From: JALEFZ01 sp038527485
GTDB taxonomy: Bacteria > Bacteroidota > Bacteroidia > J057
Direction of reading: 5' to 3'
Assembly: GCA_038527485.1 (NCBI GenBank)
Contig: JBCBFT010000003.1
Coordinates: 74,492-138,491 of the forward strand
Length of the DNA: 64,000 nt
The notes below the pieces were generated by a model. That model searched no databases, was not told the origin of the DNA, and saw only the letters and a list, made by a program, of their open reading frames with translations. Below are positions 60,710 to 64,000 of this stretch, in pieces; the first letter of the stretch is position 1; every line of letters begins with the position of its first letter. A program made the translations under genes and the position numbers.

Positions 60710-63523
60710 ATGCCATTAGATCCTTCCATTAAGTCTGTTCTCATCATCGGTAGCGGGCCCATCGTCATCGGTCAGGCCTGCGAATTTGACTACTCTGGCT
60801 CCCAGGCTGCTCTTGCCCTCAAAGAAGAAGGCATCCGCGTCGCCCTCATCAATTCTAACCCAGCAACCATTATGACAGACCCCGTGACAGCGGATGATGT
60901 CTATTTGCTGCCATTGACACGTACTTCAATCGAGGAGATCCTGCAAAAGCAGAAAATCGATGCGGTGCTGCCCACGATGGGGGGCCAAACGGCTTTGAAC
61001 CTAGCCGTAGAGTGTGCCAAAGCGGGTATCTGGGAAAAGTATAATGTACAGATTTTGGGATCTGACATCTCGGCGATTGACAAAGCGGAGGATCGCGAGA
61101 TCTTTCGCCAGACCATGAACGAGATTGGTGTCCCTGTCTTGAGCGCTGAGACCGCCAACTCCTTCCTCAAAGGAAAAGAGATCGCCCAACGCGTAGGATT
61201 CCCGCTCGTGATTCGTGCTTCCTACACATTAGGAGGAGCTGGAGGTGCTTTTGTCAATGATCCCAAGGACTTTGATGGCTTGCTGAAATTTGGTCTAGAG
61301 GCCAGTCCTGTACACCAAGTCCTGATCGAGCAAAGCATCTTCGGATGGAAAGAATATGAGCTTGAGGTCATGCGTGACTTGGCAGGCAACAAAATTGTCG
61401 TCTGTACGATCGAAAACGTGGACCCGATGGGCGTACATACAGGGGACTCCATCACGGTAGCACCTGCGATGACGCTACCAGATACGACCTATCAGGAGAT
61501 GCGTAACTATGCCTTCCGCATCCTCGATGAGCTGGGTGAGTTTGCCGGTGGTTGCAACGTACAGTTTGCCGTCAATCCCGAAGATCAGGGCATCATCGCC
61601 ATTGAGATCAACCCTCGCGTCTCTCGTTCGTCTGCTCTCGCCTCCAAAGCCACAGGATACCCTATCGCACGTATCGCCGCCAAGCTGGCTGTAGGCTACC
61701 ACCTCGACGAGCTAAGCAATCAGATCACCAAAAATACTTCGGCTTTCTTCGAGCCGACGCTGGACTACGTCATCGTGAAGATTCCGCGTTGGAACTTCGC
61801 CAAATTTCCAGGAGCCGATCCCCACTTGGGACTTTCGATGAAAGCTGTAGGAGAAGTCATGGGCATCGGGCGCTCCTTCAATGAAGCCCTGCAAAAGGCG
61901 GCGCAGTCACTTGAGATCAAGCGCAACGGCATGGGAGCAGATGGCAAGGAGCTCCGCGACTTGAGCAAGATCATGGAATCGCTCAAGAATCCTTCGGATG
62001 ATCGCATCTTCCATGTGAAGGACGCGATGCACTTAGGTGTGCCTTTGAAGGCCGTCTTTGATGCGACGAAAATCGACATGTGGTTCCTCCGTGAGATCGA
62101 GTATATGGTGCAGTTGGAGAAAGAGATTTCTCGCTACACGGTAGACACCATCCCGCACGAGGTCATGCTCGAAGCCAAGAAAAACGGCTATGCCGATCGT
62201 CAGATTGCCCACTTGATGAGCTGCCTAGAGAGTCAGGTCTACCAACGCCGTCAAGAACTCAAGGTCAATCGTGTCTATAAGCTAGTGGATACCTGTGCGG
62301 CAGAGTTTGAGGCAGAAACGCCTTATTACTACTCCACTTTCGATGAAGAAAATGAGTCCGTCGTCACAGATCGTAAAAAAGTCGTAATCTTCGGATCAGG
62401 CCCTAACCGCATCGGGCAGGGAATCGAATTTGATTATTGCTGTGTGCATGGGGTTTTGGCTTCCAAGGAGATGGACTTCGAAACCGTCATGATCAACTGT
62501 AACCCTGAGACCGTTTCTACCGACTTCAATGTCGCGGATAAACTCTACTTTGAACCTGTCTTCTGGGAGCATATATACGATATCATCCAGCATGAGAAGC
62601 CAGAGGGCGTGATCGTACAGCTCGGTGGGCAGACGGCCTTGAAGCTGGCGGAGAAGTTGGATCGCTACAACATCCCGATTTTGGGAACAAGCTTTGACAT
62701 GATGGACATGGCCGAAGATCGGGGACGCTTTTCCTCGCTGCTGCGCGACTTAGAGATTCCTTATCCTGACTTTGGCGAAGCCTCCAATGCAGAAGAAGCC
62801 ATTGAGATTGCCAATCGTGTGGGCTACCCCGTGCTGGTTCGTCCTTCATATGTCCTCGGTGGGCAGGACATGCGGATCGTCATCAACGATGAGGAGTTGA
62901 CACGCCACGTGATCAAGATCCTCTCGGAGGTTCCTGGCAACAAGGTCTTGGTGGACCATTTCTTGGACGGTGCCATCGAGGGAGAGGTAGACGCCATCGC
63001 AGATGGGGAAGACGTGCGCATCATTGGGATGATGGAGCATATCGAGCCGGCGGGCATCCACTCGGGAGACTCTATGGCGGTTTTGCCGACATTTGATCTT
63101 TCGGACGATGTCATCCAGCAGGTAGAGGCGATCTCTCACAAGTTGGCCAAGGCCATGCAGATCAAGGGCTTAATCAACATCCAGTGGGCGGTCAAGGACG
63201 GACAGGTCTACATCATCGAGGCGAATCCACGTGCGTCACGTACTGTGCCCTTCATCGCCAAGGCCCACGAGATTCCCTACGTCAACTACGCCACGAAAAT
63301 CATGCTGGGTACGCATAAGTTGAAGGACTTCAAGTTTGAACCCAAGCTCAAGGGCTATGCCATCAAGGTACCCGTCTTCAGCTTCCACAAATTCCCGAAT
63401 GTAGACAAGGCCCTCGGCCCCGAGATGAAGAGTACAGGCGAGAAGATCTACTTCATCGAAGATTTGCAGGATCCGTTTTTTGTGAAGGCGTACAATAAAA
63501 GGAATATGTATTTGAGTCGGTAG
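60710..63523 (+). CDS. carB: Carbamoyl-phosphate synthase large subunit, lacking the C-terminal MGS domain
   Basis: Synthesises carbamoyl phosphate from ammonia, bicarbonate and two ATP, for arginine and pyrimidine synthesis. Two ATP-grasp halves are visible: the first starts SVLIIGSGPIVIGQACEFDYSG (residue 9), with GGAGGAFVNDP near 176 and EINPRVSRSSALASKATGYPIA near 300; the second begins VVIFGSGPNRIGQGIEFDYCC near 558 with ANPRASRTVPFIAKA near 845. The protein ends at residue 937 after KSTGEKIYFIEDLQDPFF, without the C-terminal MGS-like regulatory domain (about 130 residues) of E. coli CarB (1073). Short forms are usual in Bacteroidota as I know them. CarA is not in the window. Confidence 0.95.
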   Translation: MPLDPSIKSVLIIGSGPIVIGQACEFDYSGSQAALALKEEGIRVALINSNPATIMTDPVTADDVYLLPLTRTSIEEILQKQKIDAVLPTMGGQTALNLAVECAKAGIWEKYNVQILGSDISAIDKAEDREIFRQTMNEIGVPVLSAETANSFLKGKEIAQRVGFPLVIRASYTLGGAGGAFVNDPKDFDGLLKFGLEASPVHQVLIEQSIFGWKEYELEVMRDLAGNKIVVCTIENVDPMGVHTGDSITVAPAMTLPDTTYQEMRNYAFRILDELGEFAGGCNVQFAVNPEDQGIIAIEINPRVSRSSALASKATGYPIARIAAKLAVGYHLDELSNQITKNTSAFFEPTLDYVIVKIPRWNFAKFPGADPHLGLSMKAVGEVMGIGRSFNEALQKAAQSLEIKRNGMGADGKELRDLSKIMESLKNPSDDRIFHVKDAMHLGVPLKAVFDATKIDMWFLREIEYMVQLEKEISRYTVDTIPHEVMLEAKKNGYADRQIAHLMSCLESQVYQRRQELKVNRVYKLVDTCAAEFEAETPYYYSTFDEENESVVTDRKKVVIFGSGPNRIGQGIEFDYCCVHGVLASKEMDFETVMINCNPETVSTDFNVADKLYFEPVFWEHIYDIIQHEKPEGVIVQLGGQTALKLAEKLDRYNIPILGTSFDMMDMAEDRGRFSSLLRDLEIPYPDFGEASNAEEAIEIANRVGYPVLVRPSYVLGGQDMRIVINDEELTRHVIKILSEVPGNKVLVDHFLDGAIEGEVDAIADGEDVRIIGMMEHIEPAGIHSGDSMAVLPTFDLSDDVIQQVEAISHKLAKAMQIKGLINIQWAVKDGQVYIIEANPRASRTVPFIAKAHEIPYVNYATKIMLGTHKLKDFKFEPKLKGYAIKVPVFSFHKFPNVDKALGPEMKSTGEKIYFIEDLQDPFFVKAYNKRNMYLSR

Positions 63524-63573
63524 ATTGCACCAACGGGACGTTGGGCTGGCTCATTCGTAGATAAAGATAAGAT

Positions 63574-63603
63574 AAGCTTCCTCAGAAATGGGGAGGCTTT
63601 TTT
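63574..63603 (+). terminator. Intrinsic terminator after carB
   Basis: AAGCTTCC pairs with GGAGGCTT (one G-T pair) over a 10-base loop, followed by six T residues. It is 50 bp after the carB stop. Confidence 0.85.
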
Positions 63604-63686
63604 GTGGGGGTTGATTTTAAGAGCTGGTTGTTCTTCTCTGGGAGTTTATTTTAGTCTATCTATTTCCACAATCTTTAGCCCGATAT

Positions 63687-64000
63687 GAAGTAGGAAAAGA
63701 GAACCAAACGAGCCTCCTGTAGGAGATTTCATCTCCAAACATGCTATTCTAAATCCTTCCTCTCTCCCTTCAGGAGGAGTCGTCAGGAAGACAGGCTTCA
63801 CTAGCTTGTGGGTGGTTTCACCGTTTAGAATAGGGCTTCGTCCACTAATCAATTACGTCCGTACGGTCATCTCGATCCCGCTACGAAGTAGGGAGAGAGA
63901 ACTAAACGAGGAGATTTCATCTCCATACATGCTGTCCTAGATCCTTCCTCTCTCCCTTCAGGAGGAGTCGTCAGGAAGACAGGCTTCGCTAGCTTGTGGG
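63687..64000. repeat. Tandem/dispersed intergenic repeat, two copies, running off the window
   Basis: A block beginning GAAGTAGG at 63687 recurs at 63885, a spacing of 198 bp. Shared parts include the hairpin GGAGATTTCATCTCC, CCTTCCTCTCTCCC, TTCAGGAGGAGTCGTC and the end AGGCTTCRCTAGCTTGTGGG. The first copy has an extra CCTCCTGTA. The second copy reaches the window end and may continue. The region 63604-63686 holds nothing else. A frame on the minus strand at 63646-63852 lies inside the repeat and is probably not a gene. Confidence 0.75.

Noticed and set aside
63646..63852. 68-residue minus-strand frame
   Set aside because: It lies within the repeated sequence at the window end and gives no recognisable protein.
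1..64000. CRISPR array, rRNA or tRNA gene, prophage
   Set aside because: I saw no regular short repeat-spacer pattern, no conserved rRNA or tRNA sequence, and no phage structural or integrase gene.

Overview
This window looks like chromosomal DNA of a Bacteroidota bacterium, most likely marine or Saprospiria/Cytophagia-like (the class is inference). Evidence: two very large exported proteins carry type IX secretion (T9SS) C-terminal sorting domains; several genes have the Bacteroidota promoter form TTG-N20-TAnnTTTG and no clear Shine-Dalgarno sequence; CarB lacks the C-terminal allosteric domain; and there are many small lipoproteins and outer-membrane barrels. I found no rRNA, tRNA, CRISPR array, transposase or phage gene.

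Layout. 0-5 kb: two unrecognised polytopic membrane proteins, then a GH13 pullulanase-type enzyme. 5-8 kb (minus): LOG-family phosphoribohydrolase, aldose-1-epimerase-like protein, aspartyl protease with PDZ. 8-16.8 kb: outer-membrane barrel, HDAC-like deacetylase, DUF2937-like and VanZ-like proteins, 2-oxoglutarate dehydrogenase E2 (odhB), DUF2461, ndk, NrnA-like phosphoesterase, FKBP lipoprotein, second barrel. 16.9-23.3 kb: lipA, a 958-aa T9SS protein, SixA-like phosphatase, lipoprotein, M20 amidohydrolase. 23.5-31.3 kb: one 2611-aa modular T9SS protein. 31.7-40.3 kb: glutamate formimidoyltransferase, kbl, a 508-aa helical protein, queuosine-precursor transporter, rnz, STAS protein, CAP protein, YgjP-like metalloprotease, RluA-type pseudouridine synthase. 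40.3-46.7 kb (minus): EamA transporter, GNAT, and nuoK-nuoL-nuoM. 46.9-52 kb: odhA, a ComA-like enzyme, gcvT. 52-54.5 kb: a three-gene accessory cassette between two near-identical hairpin repeats. 54.5-64 kb: HhH-like protein, TrpB2-type synthase, a small hypothetical gene with a hydrolase remnant, queA, an acidic exported protein, carB, and a tandem repeat running off the window end.

How the genes connect. OdhA and OdhB are two subunits of one complex but lie 35 kb apart; LipA makes the lipoyl cofactor that OdhB needs. Kbl and GcvT both act in glycine/threonine one-carbon metabolism. QueA and the YhhQ-like transporter both belong to queuosine metabolism.

The least explained material is (i) the 52.1-54.4 kb cassette, encoding a divergent sigma-like protein, a PAS-domain protein and an EAD11-like protein with a C-terminal membrane anchor, bracketed by direct hairpin repeats, and (ii) a roughly 163-bp structured repeat in three copies whose stems keep pairing through compensatory changes and whose end supplies the stop codon of two genes.
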